Positions 13,144 through 24,317 of a stretch of DNA of 64,000 bases are shown here, one piece after another (the stretch's first letter is position 1; every line of letters begins with the position of its first letter). A program made the translations under genes and the position numbers. The stretch lies in contig JAJTWR010000236.1 of assembly GCA_021613335.1 (NCBI GenBank), positions 783,501-847,500 of the forward strand, given 5' to 3'. A model generated the notes under the pieces. It saw only the letters and a list, made by a program, of their open reading frames with translations. It was not told where the DNA came from and made no database searches. The DNA is from Whitmania pigra. Taxonomy: Eukaryota > Annelida > Clitellata > Hirudinida > Haemopidae.

Positions 13144-13194
13144 ATTATTATTATTATTATATATTATTATTATATTATTATTATTATTATTATG

Positions 13195-13273
<79 letters not shown>

Positions 13274-13275
13274 TA

Positions 13276-13340
<65 letters not shown>

Positions 13341-13346
13341 TTATTA

Positions 13347-13380
<34 letters not shown>

Positions 13381-13391
13381 TATTATTATTA

Positions 13392-13464
<73 letters not shown>

Positions 13465-13502
13465 TATTATTATTATTATTATATTATTATATTATTATAT
13501 TA

Positions 13503-13548
<46 letters not shown>

Positions 13549-14865
13549 GTTATTATTATTATTGTGGATAGTTCTCGTTATCAATTGATCCCAGGTATAT
13601 GTTACGAGTTGCAATAGAGTTTGTTTTAAATAATTTTATGAAATAATATTCTAAAATTTCTAAAAATTAAAAAATGAACGCGTTAATCTCGCATTAACGC
13701 ATATTAATCTGCAGGTCTATTTATAATATAAAACGTCAGTTTGTGCAACATCAATCAATAATCAGCACTCTCAAAACATGGCGCGCAAATTGAATTTCGA
13801 AATGCCAATTGCCTTTTCAAATGTTCAAGTAGCAAAGATCGGCGAAGCATTATATTTGGAAACTTTCAGGTTTTCGCGAATGAAAACATTTTACCAAAAT
13901 CTGTTTGTTGTGTATGTGTGTTTTTGTTTGTTTTTTTTTAATGAGTGCAACTAGTGTCTGCATCAGGGACATAATTTGGAGGGCTCCTAATTTTTGCTAG
14001 TAGAAAAAAAAAGGTCATAGTCTTAAGTTATGCGAGGGTTTGCCCCCTTTGCCCCTTTGCCCCAATCAGATAAGGAGCTAAATTAGTTTTATAAGTACCA
14101 TTGAGGTAATTGCAATTTATCATATTACATTAAGAGTAATTAAGTAATTTTAGCTTGTTATTTTAAATATACCAACAGATAACATTTTGATTTCTAGGGT
14201 ACTCTATGGATGACATGATGAAACTTCTGAAGAAAGCAGAAAATTATTGCTCTGATAAAATGGTGTGCTGCTATGAGCTGTACAGAAATAAAGGAGAAGG
14301 TCACTTTCAAGAAATTCTCGATGATGATAAAATTGTGAATTTGAATTTGAAAGATGATGCTGGAGATCCCAGGACTCCCATAAATGGCAACATTGAAGCA
14401 ATATTTTTCACTGCCAGTGTTAAATGGGGATCAGAAATTGGAGAACCAATACCCATCTCGCCCTACGGCCCGGATCGCTTACTAATCGACACAGATTACT
14501 TAATTCAACCATCCAAACACAATCTTTACTTTGCTGACTTCTACTGCGTTAAAAGTGAAGAAAATGTTTACCATTACGTAGTTCTGGTGGTTGCTGAACC
14601 GGTATCAGTTGGTGATAAATTTTGTGTTAAGTATCTCCCAAAATTGGACTGGAAAAATAACAAGTTCCTTAGAAGCAGCGATGAAAACAATTTCCAAGTT
14701 TCTTCGATGAAATATGTTATCGTGGAAGTGCTTTACACCTCTGAAATTAATATCGAGAAAGCTTTGGTTGCAAATAAAGCTAAATTAAGAAAAAGTGATG
14801 AGGCTTCCTACAAATACGGTGTTCCAAAAAACAAGAAATGTACAACATGTAACATCACCAGTTGA
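12308..14865 (+). CDS. PHYHIPL: PHYHIP/PHYHIPL-like protein, copy B
   Basis: The second cluster member is inferred from a 10-nt first exon (12308-12317, ATGTCTGAAA then GTGAGT) and 14198-14865, which joins in phase to 225 residues. This mirrors copy A, whose first exon is also 10 nt. The peptides align across the junction (ERYSMDD here, PRYTMTL in A). Hallmarks are NLYFADFYC, HYVVLVVAEP, GDKFCVKYLPKLDW, NKFL and the terminal NKKCTTCNITS, which matches the Cys-x-x-Cys tail of vertebrate PHYHIP. No fibronectin III domain is present. The exon at 14198 also has an ATG at 14206, so translation could start there on an mRNA with another 5' end. The intron carries a 585-bp (ATT)n array and a second possible promoter (13722). 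AATAAA lies at 15064. Confidence 0.75.
12976..13563. repeat. (ATT)n microsatellite, about 585 bp
   Basis: This is a long, slightly interrupted ATT array. The equivalent site in the duplicated unit (17351-17375) holds only about eight triplets. Confidence 0.98.
13722..13733 (+). promoter_or_regulatory. TATA box upstream of the ATGGCGCGC frame, unit 1
   Basis: TATAATATAAAA lies 45 bp before an ATG at 13778 that opens a small frame (MARKLNFEMPIAFSNVQVAK...). The block 13670-13900 is nearly identical in unit 2 (TATA at 17528, ATG at 17584). A transcript starting here would carry this frame as a leader. Splicing at the weak donor after 13870 to the exon at 14198 would put it out of frame with the main protein. 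Confidence 0.4.
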
Positions 14866-15063
14866 GACCTTCCTGATCAGGAACAAGTGATGAAGACAGC
14901 AACATTTCGTTTGGTGTTTAATAATCCGAATTGATTCAATTTATTCCTACTGATTTAAATAACTTGTAATCTTCATTTTTCCGAATTCGCTTTTTATGTC
15001 TTTTTGAAATGGTTGCATTTTGATTTAAACTTAGAGCAGCTTCTTTTGTAATCCAGACATTCT

Positions 15064-15069
15064 AATAAA
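15064..15069 (+). terminator. AATAAA polyadenylation signal, PHYHIP-like copy B
   Basis: AATAAA lies about 200 bp after the stop codon and is conserved in unit 2 at 18811. Confidence 0.5.
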
Positions 15070-15091
15070 AGCCTCTAACGCCTTAAAAATG

Positions 15092-15142
15092 TCTTCTTCT
15101 TCTTCTTCTTCTTCTTATTATTATTATTATTATTATTATTAA

Positions 15143-15224
<82 letters not shown>

Positions 15225-15265
15225 ATAAATTATTATTATTATTAATTATTATTATTATTATTATG
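15092..15265. repeat. (CTT)n then (ATT)n microsatellite
   Basis: A run of CTT triplets turns into a long ATT array just downstream of the copy B polyA signal. Unit 2 lacks this array. Confidence 0.95.
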
Positions 15266-16402
15266 TTTTTTACTTCCAAAACCCTTGTCGACAATGAAAG
15301 AAACTCTGGAAGACAAGCCTTGATCAAGCTGTTCTTCTAACATTCACTGCATTTACCTGCGGACAATTAAAAATTAAAACCAACAATTAAAAACAAATTT
15401 TTTTAAATTAAATTTCAACATTATTCAACAAACCTTTACAAACTGGAGTTGAATATTAAGTACTAAAATTACAAAAATTAATTATATAGTTACATAAACA
15501 CCATGTGAGAGATAGCGTCCCGCGGGTAAATATGAAGGTGGCACGCATCACGGCGAGCAGCTTGTTCGGGACGAACAAATTTAAGGAGGGTGCAATGTTG
15601 TAAACTCGGCAATAACTGTTTAAAATTATATTGCCGAGAATAATTAGATCTAAACTTAATTATATTTGCGGTAATATTCATTATGTTTCTCTATGTAGTC
15701 GTATCCACTTTATGACACACAAAGGCAGCTTACAACATCACAGCATCCAACACAGCTTAAAGTTCTAAAGTACTTCATATCCTTTATGCACTTACCTTTC
15801 TATTATTCAGTTCCGTTAACTGAATACTTGCTTAATAAACTTACTCTAAAACTTACTAGTACCCGGACCCCAGGTTATTTCAATAGCAATGTGCACTATC
15901 TAGCATAATTTATAGCAATAAAATTAAAATTTCATGCAAAATATTTTTCAAAAATTAACAGTCTACCTTGAGGCTGGGGATATGCTTTTCCTCTTCAAAT
16001 ACTTTTCTTGTGAATGATATTCATGACTGAAATTTGGCCAGGTTCAAAAGTTCAAAAGTTTATTTTTATTTATTAATACTTTTCTCTTCTCGCCTAAACT
16101 TCTGCTTACGTCACCAGTCACGTCACGTTATGCTATCAGTCAGTAAATTGATCATACTAATAAACTTGCTAGCGGACCCGTCAACTGCCGTCTCCAATTA
16201 GAGCCAACAACTAAAGCGAATTAATTTTTATGCAACCTTCATTGCTAAAATTATGTTCAACAAAACCTAGCCAGCTACAAGCATGTTTCATGATTATTTA
16301 AATTCCATTTTCTTAAAATAGATATATTAACACTGTTGACTTTATTCAAAAGATTTGTATGGTTTATCATTCCGACGTTAGTCCCCTTAAACCACTATAA
16401 TT
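15266..16402. other. Intergenic spacer between duplicated units
   Basis: No gene is visible. The spacer holds a perfect 10-bp inverted repeat (CTCGGCAATA at 15605, its complement at 15629) and, at 15740-15900, a repeat that matches 7590-7720 in the opposite orientation. Confidence 0.6.
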
Positions 16403-16713
16403 AGATGTTCTGTTACGTTAATTGCATCATGGGCTTTTCACTAGCACCAAAGAATGGACTTTGACTTTTCTTATTAAGAAGCTATAATTAGCTAATGTTA
16501 TAACCTGGAAATTTTGTATTTCGTTTTCTGGGCTGTGCTTAAATTAAACAGGATGTCTTGCTTTTTATTTGAATTTGACTCTTAAGCGCTCCGCCAGGTT
16601 TGATAAGAAACTTTGAAAGGTCGCTGTTTTTTCTAGGTGGAAAAAAGTCTGAAAGTGAGTTATTGTGCAGGTGTTTTTAATCTCACCACTTTAATTTTTT
16701 TCTAGGTGGAAAA

Positions 16714-18599
16714 ATGTCTGAAAGTGAGATTGTACATGACTTGGGCATAATAAAGTTTTCTATTTGTTAAAGTGTTATTTAATAAATGTTTTATAACTTA
16801 AAATTATATTATAATTGGCACTGCAGATCAATTAAGTTTTTAAGTCGAGATTACTCTTGTGATTTCGTATTTTCAACAATGCAGGCGATTTGGGTCTCGG
16901 CACTTTAACTTTGTCTGAAAGTGAGTTATTGTGCAGGACTTGTGTATAATAAAGTTTTCTATAAGTTAAGTGTTATTTTATAACTGTTTTATAACTTAAA
17001 ATTATATTATAATTAGCACTGCAGATCAATTAATTTTTTAAGTCGAGATTAATCTTGTGATTTCTTATTTTCAACAATGCAGGCGTTGTTAATCTCACCA
17101 CTTTAATTTTAAAATAAATTCCCAATATACCTTTATATGTGCCCTTAAATCGACTTTATTCATAAAAATATTAGAATCCCAATGAGTGTATCAATCCTGT
17201 AACCAATTTTTTGTAGCTGAGTACTTCATTCAATTTTAAGTTCCACATCATTTTGGCGGGATAATCCCAAAATGATCGATAATTTTGAGTGATTTTTATA
17301 GAGAAGCTTTTGGTTAGTCTATTTCTTGCAGCTGATGTTGGCACGGATAGTTATTATTATTATTATAATTATGGATAGTTCTCGTTATCAATTGATCCCA
17401 TGTATATGTTATGAGCTGCAATGGAGTTTGTTTTAAATAATTTTATAAAATAATATTCTAAAATTTCTAAAAATTAAAAATGAACGCGTTAATCTCGCAT
17501 TAACGCATATTAATCTGCAGGTCTATTTATAATATAAAACGTCAGTTTGTGCAACATCAATCAATAATCAGCACTCTCAAAACATGGCGCGCAAATTGAA
17601 TTTCGAAATGCCAATTGCCTTTTCAAATGTTCAAGTAGCAAAGATCGGCGAAGCATTATATTTGGAAACTTTCAGGTTGTCGCGAATGAAAGTTTACCAA
17701 AATCTGTTTGTTGTGTGTGTGTGTGTTTTTTAATGAGTGCAACATCAGCATCAGGGACATAATTTGGAGGATAACGGCTCCTAATTTTTGCTAGAAGCAA
17801 AAAAAGATCATCTTCTTAAGTTTGCCCTCTTTGCTCCAATTAGATAAGGAGCTAAACTAGTTTTATCAGTACCATTGAGTTGATTGTAATTTTTCACATG
17901 GCATTAAGAGTAATTAAGTAATTTTAGCTTGTTATTTTAAACAGTATACCAACAGATAACATTTTGATTTCTAGGGTACTCTATGGATGACATGATGAAA
18001 CTTCTGAAGAAAGCAGAAACTTATTGCTCTGATAAAATGGTATGCTGTAAGTACCTGTACAGAAATAAGGAAGAAGGTTACTTTAAAAATATTCTCAAAG
18101 GTGATGGAATCATGAAATTGAATTTGAAAGATTATGCTGGAGATCCCAGGACTCCCATAAATGGCAACATTGAAGCAATATTTTTCACTGCCACTGCTGA
18201 TTGGAGGTCACGAGATGGTGAAGACGCTTACTAGTCGACATAGATTACTTAATTCAACCATCCAAACACAATCTTTACTTTGCTGACTTCTACTGCGTTA
18301 AACAAGTTTACCATTACGTCGTTCTTGTGGTTGCTGAACCCAAATCAGCTGGTGATAAATTCTCTTTCGAGAATCTTCCAAAGTTGGACTGGGATGACAA
18401 CAAGTTCCTGATAAGCAGAGGTGAAACCATGTTCCAAGTTTCTTCGACGCAATATCTTATCGTGGAAGTGCTCTACGCCTCTGAAATTAATATCAAGAAT
18501 GCTTTGGCCGCAAAGAAAGCTTTTACTGACATCACTGATGTGACCTTGTTTAATTATGGTGTTCCAAAAAACAAGGAATGCACAATATGTAACATCTGA
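16714..18599 (+). pseudogene. PHYHIPL: PHYHIP/PHYHIPL-like copy C, broken by a 28-nt deletion
   Basis: The exon starts at 17975 (ATG at 17983) with a possible 10-nt first exon at 16714-16723. It matches copy B through GDPRTPINGNIEAIFFTA. A net loss of 28 nt near 18220 then shifts the frame, and a stop follows at 18232 after 83 residues. The rest (YFADFYC, VVLVVAEP, FENLPKLDWDDNKFL and the tail NKECTICNI) survives in the other frame down to 18599. A second indel near 18304 (9 nt) keeps the frame. The product would be a truncated N-terminal fragment, so this is most likely a pseudogene, though a recent one. AATAAA lies at 18811. Confidence 0.75.
17528..17539 (+). promoter_or_regulatory. TATA box upstream of the ATGGCGCGC frame, unit 2
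   Basis: TATAATATAAAA lies 45 bp before the ATG at 17584, exactly as in unit 1. Confidence 0.4.
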
Positions 18600-18890
18600 G
18601 GTCACCTGTTGAGACCTTCCAGATCGGGAACAAGTGATGAAAGCGATAAGATTTCGTTTGACGTTTACTAATTCGAATTGATTCTATTTATTTCTATTGA
18701 TTTAAATAACTTTTAATCTTCATTTTTCAGAACTCGCTTTTTATGTCTTTTTAAAATGGTAACATTTTGTTTTAAACTTAAAGCAGTTGCTTTTGTAATC
18801 CAGACATTCTAATAAAAGCATAAATAAAAGCCAATAATATTCGTTACCTTCAATACAATGTTAAGACAAGTGTAACAGAACTTACATTTA

Positions 18891-19037
18891 TCAATAAAAT
18901 TGTTTATTTTTCTTTAAAAGAAGCAGTGTTTCAAAATATTTGTCACAGAGTCTGTTACGCTGAGGAGTCAGTATAAGACCAGCTTTACTGAATACTCTTT
19001 CAACAGGTGCAGATGATGCAATTTTGTCCCTCATATC
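18891..19037 (-). mobile_element. hAT transposase relic (C-terminal dimerisation domain)
   Basis: On the minus strand a 48-residue frame contains SSAPVERVFSKAGLILTPQRN followed by RL and LLLLKKNK, then a stop. This is the hallmark end of the hAT C-terminal dimerisation domain. Nothing of the catalytic region is visible upstream and no terminal inverted repeats were found, so it is a dead remnant. Confidence 0.75.
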
Positions 19038-19121
19038 TTAAATGGCTCTATAACTGTTAAATTCAGAGTTCCAACAAAGAGACAGGCATATAGTAAAGGA
19101 AACGCCAAAGATTAGAAATCG

Positions 19122-19303
19122 GCACCCCGTCATAATAGCCCGGCGACAAAATAGCCCCGTCAAAACAGCACCGTCGAAACATAAAATTCATTTAATTTAA
19201 TCAAATTTTAAATAAGTTATCGGTAAATGTCTTCAACTCATATAAATATTTTTTATAAAGATACATTGACGGGGATGTTTTGACGGGGCTATTTTGACGG
19301 GTC
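19122..19303. mobile_element. MITE-like inverted-repeat element
   Basis: Both ends carry tandem 14-mers of the type CCCGTCAAAATAGC, in opposite orientation: left at 19124-19180, right at 19266-19302. About 85 bp of AT-rich DNA lies between them. The size, inverted ends and lack of coding suggest a non-autonomous DNA transposon. Confidence 0.5.
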
Positions 19304-20261
19304 ACTGCCATAGCTATGATTGGTTGAGATCTTAAATAGGTATATGCATATGTTTATTTTTATCTTAGATTCCAAGTCCTAACGCTCTGCATTTATTTTT
19401 CCAAATAACATTAAATTAATTGCTTATTAAATTTAATTAATATTAAATTAATTGCATGTTAAATATAATCAATATTAAATTAATTGCATATTGCCACAGT
19501 AATTATCAATTTTTAAACAAAAATATCTCCAAAACGATTGCTGCGTTGTGACCTATTTCAGATCTTAATGAGCGCTTGCTAACATTAATCGGTCAAGGCT
19601 GTTGCTGGTTAGGGTTCAGAAATACGCGACCGGGTATATTGTAGCTTATAGTTTAAAATATTGAAAAGTTGCTGAATGTCTGTAAAATGTCACAAAACAA
19701 CTCGTAACAAATTATTTCAAGCAAATAATGCAAACTAGTTTACACAATGTTTACATACAATCGTAGATACCAACTTCACAACTTATGCTCACAATCCATA
19801 CGCATCCCTAAATTTTCTTTTTTTACATTTCCCACTTGAACTAAAACTGATCTGCTTCATCGAAAGGCCACATAGCTTCGATGTGCCCTCAGCCAAATGG
19901 TAAAACAAAATCATAAGCTGCTTCATATCCACAGCAGATATGTCATCACCATAACAACCACAAGTCTCTGACCAACCCACTCTCAACCAGCTTCAACAAC
20001 TTCCTGACTCAATACCAACACGGTTATCACCATAATGTCATGACATATTAAGAATGACAACATATCAACAGGCAAAACACCAGTTTCACTGGAAGCTTAA
20101 TTTGGCCCTTTTCAAAAAAAAAATAATATGCTCACATCTTATCCAATAAAAGTAAAAAACCTCAAAATGCTAGCATCTAAGACGAGCTCGTCAATCACCT
20201 TTTTCAATCGCTTATACATAGTCAGCAATCCTTCAATCAATTACACTCAATCATCATTCTT
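19304..20261. other. Intergenic; AT-rich tandem repeat at 19385-19500
   Basis: The only structure seen is an imperfect tandem repeat of about 36 bp with core TATTAAATTAATTGCATATT. A minus-strand open frame at 19789-19986 has no recognisable family or splice context. Confidence 0.5.
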
Positions 20262-21362
20262 TCAATGGGTCTTCTTCTCTTGCTCTTCATCTTCATCATA
20301 ATGTGTATGTTCTTCACCAGGTTTAAGAAGCTTTCCAACATGATCATATCTGATTGGGGAGTGTGGATAAAATACTTGAAATTAATTACGATTATAATAA
20401 TAATTAATAATATTAATATTGGTCTATCGATATAACTTTGTTGCAGTTAATTTTAAGATATGCGTTATAAGGCCTTTAATAGTTATATTAGTTGTTATGA
20501 AGTTGGTTTTCAACATCTAAGTCAAATCATGATGCAGAATATTAAATTATCATAAATTATTAATCATAGTAATAACCATTCCAACAAGCTGGAACCATCC
20601 ACTTAAATTTAGTTGTAATCACAACAATCAATACAATCATCCCATTATAGTAATCCCTGAACCAGCGCATTTCAACAAATAATTTACTTGTCCATAAACT
20701 GCATCTCCCAATCTTTCACGATGTCCAATTGGCTAACAGTAAGGTCGCCAAGGTCATCGGGTCCTTCCTTAAGCGCACTTTCATCCAATGACATCGTAGC
20801 CAGACCCCTCGAAGCATCTCGACCGGCGAATATTTCATAGGGACCACCTGAATAATTTTAATATTAAATTACATTTAGTTTTAAGTAGTTAGTACATTGG
20901 ATCTAAGCTTAAGCACAATTAATTTATTAAATATTCAAACTATTCATAAGCTACTTGTCTTAACAAGCTACTAGTTAAGTAATGTCTGTTACAGCCATCC
21001 AAATAAAAACTCTAAAACATTCCTCCAATTGCTTAAATTAAAAACATTCTACCAGGTCCGTAGTACTTCTTGCCCCTTGTCATGTCAAAGACCTTTCCAT
21101 TGACAGCAATCAGAATCCGTCCTTCGCCACTTCTCCCGTCAAACTCCCTCAACTCCTCAAGGGTGAAATCCCTCCTCTTCATGGGCAGAATAGTTGGCTC
21201 GGGAACAGGCTCTGGGGGTGTTGCGTCCTTGAAAACTTTGTAGAGAAGAAAGGCACAGACACCCAAGAGAGCAATGTTAATAGGAGAACTGATGAATTCG
21301 ACAATGTAGTATCCCATAGCTGTCTGCTCTTCTGGCACTTCTGATTTTAATTCTTCACTCAT
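20262..21362 (-). CDS. PGRMC1: Membrane-associated progesterone receptor component (cytochrome b5-like)
   Basis: PGRMC proteins are single-pass ER/membrane proteins with a cytochrome b5-like haem domain that bind and support P450s. Three exons join in phase to 185 residues: 21362-21053, 20847-20688 and 20349-20262. The short N-terminus is followed by a membrane segment ([15 protein letters not shown]). The b5-like domain has [48 protein letters not shown] (its Tyr matches the haem-ligand Tyr113 of human PGRMC1) and DWEMQF. The last exon supplies [10 protein letters not shown] and an acidic tail. The second exon runs into an intronic stop (GACAA then GTAAAT). An in-frame upstream ATG at 21438 would add 26 residues, but the start at 21362 fits the family better. 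Confidence 0.93.
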
Positions 21363-22304
21363 TTCCTTAGGTTGTATCGTTGGATTAACTTTTAATTCAA
21401 ATTCAATCAAAATACATGCAAAATGATTAAAAACACGCAACTATAAATTATCATGGCAGTTACAACTAGTACAATTCATATTACTATTTAGTTTCTTCTG
21501 CTTTCAACATAAATTATTTTGGCATCGCCTTAAACTGACGATATTTTTTGTGGAAGTCAATTGCGTAACATATCTAATTTCACAATCCAGTTATAAGAGG
21601 TCAAAGCTGCCATTAAAATTGTATATATGCTTGCGAAGCAAAATCTATGTTAAGTCTAACTGCTCAAACCAGAAACAGTAATAATTGTAACTTAACGAAA
21701 CTAGCGAACTCACTTCAAAATCTCATCCATGGATCAAAATCCATCTGCAGATTCTAAACAAGTAAAGTTGAAGAGATGTGCGTAATGAGTGTCTAACTAA
21801 TCAATAAAATAAAAACTCCACATTAAGAACAAGTAGGTTATAACCTTATTTAATTAATAAGATAAGGTAGATAATTTAAAACTCAAAAATTTACTTAATT
21901 CAATGTCAAGCCAAAATTATTCAACAAAAATGTGGAAAACAGCATTTTGAAACTAAATCTTGTGTTGCGCAATTTATAAATGCGTATTATTTTATTCTAA
22001 CACTCGAATAACCACAGACTTTTTGACCTTAGTAAGGCAAAATTTTAGATATCATTCGAGTTCACTAGCAAAATATAAATTTGACTGTTTTAGATGTATT
22101 CCTCTTTAATTTTTGTTATGCGATACAACTTTTAATATCATATATTAAAACAAAGCGTAAAGGCCAAGATTATTACCTTCTTAACATTGAGCAAGGACAC
22201 TTCTAGAAACTCTAAAACGTTATTAGTAAAATTATGTGCAACGTATCGTTCTGCAGTCAATGTTATTATAATGAACTAAAACATCAAGTAACAGACATTT
22301 GTAT
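21363..22304. other. Intergenic, no gene seen
   Basis: This AT-rich stretch lies between the PGRMC start and the 3' end of Nup85. It should hold the PGRMC promoter, but no clear TATA box stands out. Confidence 0.5.
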
Positions 22305-22310
22305 TTTATT
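22305..22310 (-). terminator. AATAAA polyadenylation signal of Nup85
   Basis: TTTATT on the plus strand, 97 bp past the Nup85 stop codon. Confidence 0.45.
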
Positions 22311-22406
22311 TGTATTTTGTTTCTGCTTGGTCTACTCAAGTCCCATTGCAATTTGTTAAAACTTTTTTAATTCTTGAAGTTATAAGTCAACAATGATGGA
22401 AAGTCA

Positions 22407-24283
22407 TCACTTAGTATTCACAAAATTGAGGGCCATGCTCTGAGCAAGGTGAACCCTAATTTTCAGCATTTCATCCTCTGGCAATTTGTTCTGGGCCTTT
22501 AAAAAAAGTGTAATAAAATAAGTCTTTATATAATAGTTTTGGTAAAAATCATCAACAATGGAAATTAAAGAAAACATTTATTAAATGCGGCAAACAGGAT
22601 ATTATAATGAATACGCATCATTCCAGAGATAGAACTAAATAGCAGACATTAATAACATGAGCAACGGCTATTCCAGAAATGCAGCTAATTGCTTTAAGAA
22701 GCGAGAAACTCACATCGCCGCAAGCTGCACGAAGCTCGTGCTCGGTCAGGCACTGCAGGAACTTGGTGGACTGTTCCTTTGTCAGTTGCAGCTGAAAAAG
22801 CAAAAATGATTTTAATAATAATAATAGTAATAATAATAACAATAATAATAATAACAATAATAAATACCACTGCCACTTAGAGCCAATTTAGCATAATTTA
22901 TGAATTAAAAAAACAACTGACTTCTTCAACTTCCAGAAGTTCCACCAGCCTTGAGAACAGGAATCTCCAGAATCTAAATATTTGAATTAGTAATTAATCA
23001 ATTAATTAATTGTTTGCGTCAAACCAGATTGTAGTCATCATCATCATCACCTTTTTGAAGATTTTTCAGAAAAGATGATGAAGAGAGTGTTGGCTGCCTC
23101 GTTGTACAATGATTGGTCAGACTGCCTCTGGAACTCTGTCAGCTTGCCTTGAAAAATAAATCAAGACATAGTAATAATAATAATAATAATTGAAACATAA
23201 TTACAACAGCAATTAAAATCGAGTAAAGTGTACATTTAACAGGCAATTGCAGGGCAATTGAAAACAAAAATTCTACCCAAAAGGACGAGCTCGTTGCTGA
23301 ATCCCACTGAGGATCCAAAATTGTTGATGAAATCCAGTTGACCCAGTTTTGGAGCGGGAACGAGTCCTTCGGACAATATCCTGCGATCATTACAATAATG
23401 AAATTATACAACTAGTGCGACAACTGGGTCATTGGAAAGTCGAATGCGAGACACACGAGAAATACATTGTAATCAATACTTTAAATATATTTTAAATATT
23501 AAACCACTATTTTAATATTAAATGACACATCATCATAAAAAAATATCAATGACATTGGATCTCTTACTTTCTCACTAGGAGGATGGCAAGATCTGCATCC
23601 TGTAACAACACGAGAGACAGTTTATTATTATTAAAGTTTATCATCCATATTATTTATTAATATAAAATTACATATTTATTTCCTTATTGTTGGTTCTAAT
23701 TCCACTCAAAAGATTTAAAAGTCGACAAAATGACAGAGATTACAATTTGCATTTTAATGCAATAAATTTCAATAACTTTGACTTCAAAGTGTCAATTAAA
23801 TTAAAACAAATATAAATAAATAAACTCAATATTCACTATCAAACATACAATATGACCATAATATGCCATTATACAATGTAACTAAAATATGTTGCCACAC
23901 AATATATTGACAACATGCAGTCACTCAACGTCCAATGCAAATAAGGGACCCCTCATTACCTTTGCCTTGATGCACCAGTGTAGGGCCGACCCAACAAGAC
24001 CCTGCCTAAGGTCCCTGAGTCCTTGCTCCCTGCAGATGATGCTCGCTTCCTCCTGCAGCTCGAACTTCTCGCAGATCCTGATCATCTTGCGAACTTTGAC
24101 CTCCGTCTCCAAATGAGCTCTCACGACCAGTTCGCCGATGTGCGCCCTGCGTGGAAGGGATGCGACAATATTTCAAGGTGGATCACATTATGATTCCAGC
24201 GATTTTAAACTCTTTTATGAGTAGCTGAGCAATCTTATTTGGTTAACTTGGAAATCAATGTGTAAATAACTAATAATAATAAT

Positions 24284-24317
<34 letters not shown>

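Larger units (their letters stand above)
12049..15069 (+). repeat. Segmental tandem duplication, unit 1 (PHYHIP-like B)
   Basis: The stretch from about 12049 to 15069 is repeated, with changes, at about 16403-18830. Shared landmarks in order are a leader with CTCTTAAGCGCTCCGCCAGG, exon-1-like units with TCTGAAAGTGAG, GGCGGGATAATCCCAAAATG, GTTGGCACGGATA followed by an (ATT)n array, a TATA box with an ATGGCGCGC open frame, the coding exon and the polyA signal. Confidence 0.85.
16403..18830 (+). repeat. Segmental tandem duplication, unit 2 (PHYHIP-like C)
   Basis: This is the second copy of the unit at 12049-15069. The exon-1-like repeats here (near 16637, 16707 and 16912) are truncated and rearranged. 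Only the one at 16714 keeps an ATG. The (ATT)n site is short. Confidence 0.85.

Noticed and set aside
12914..13571. Long open frames of poly-Tyr, poly-Ile and poly-Leu
   Set aside because: They are translations of the ATT microsatellite and not genes. The same holds at 31671-32042, 32419-32853, 35222-35723, 61332-61691 and 62893-63202.
15605..15638. Perfect 10-bp inverted repeat CTCGGCAATA as a terminator or RNA element
   Set aside because: A single hairpin in intergenic eukaryotic DNA with no nearby transcript; likely chance or part of an old repeat.
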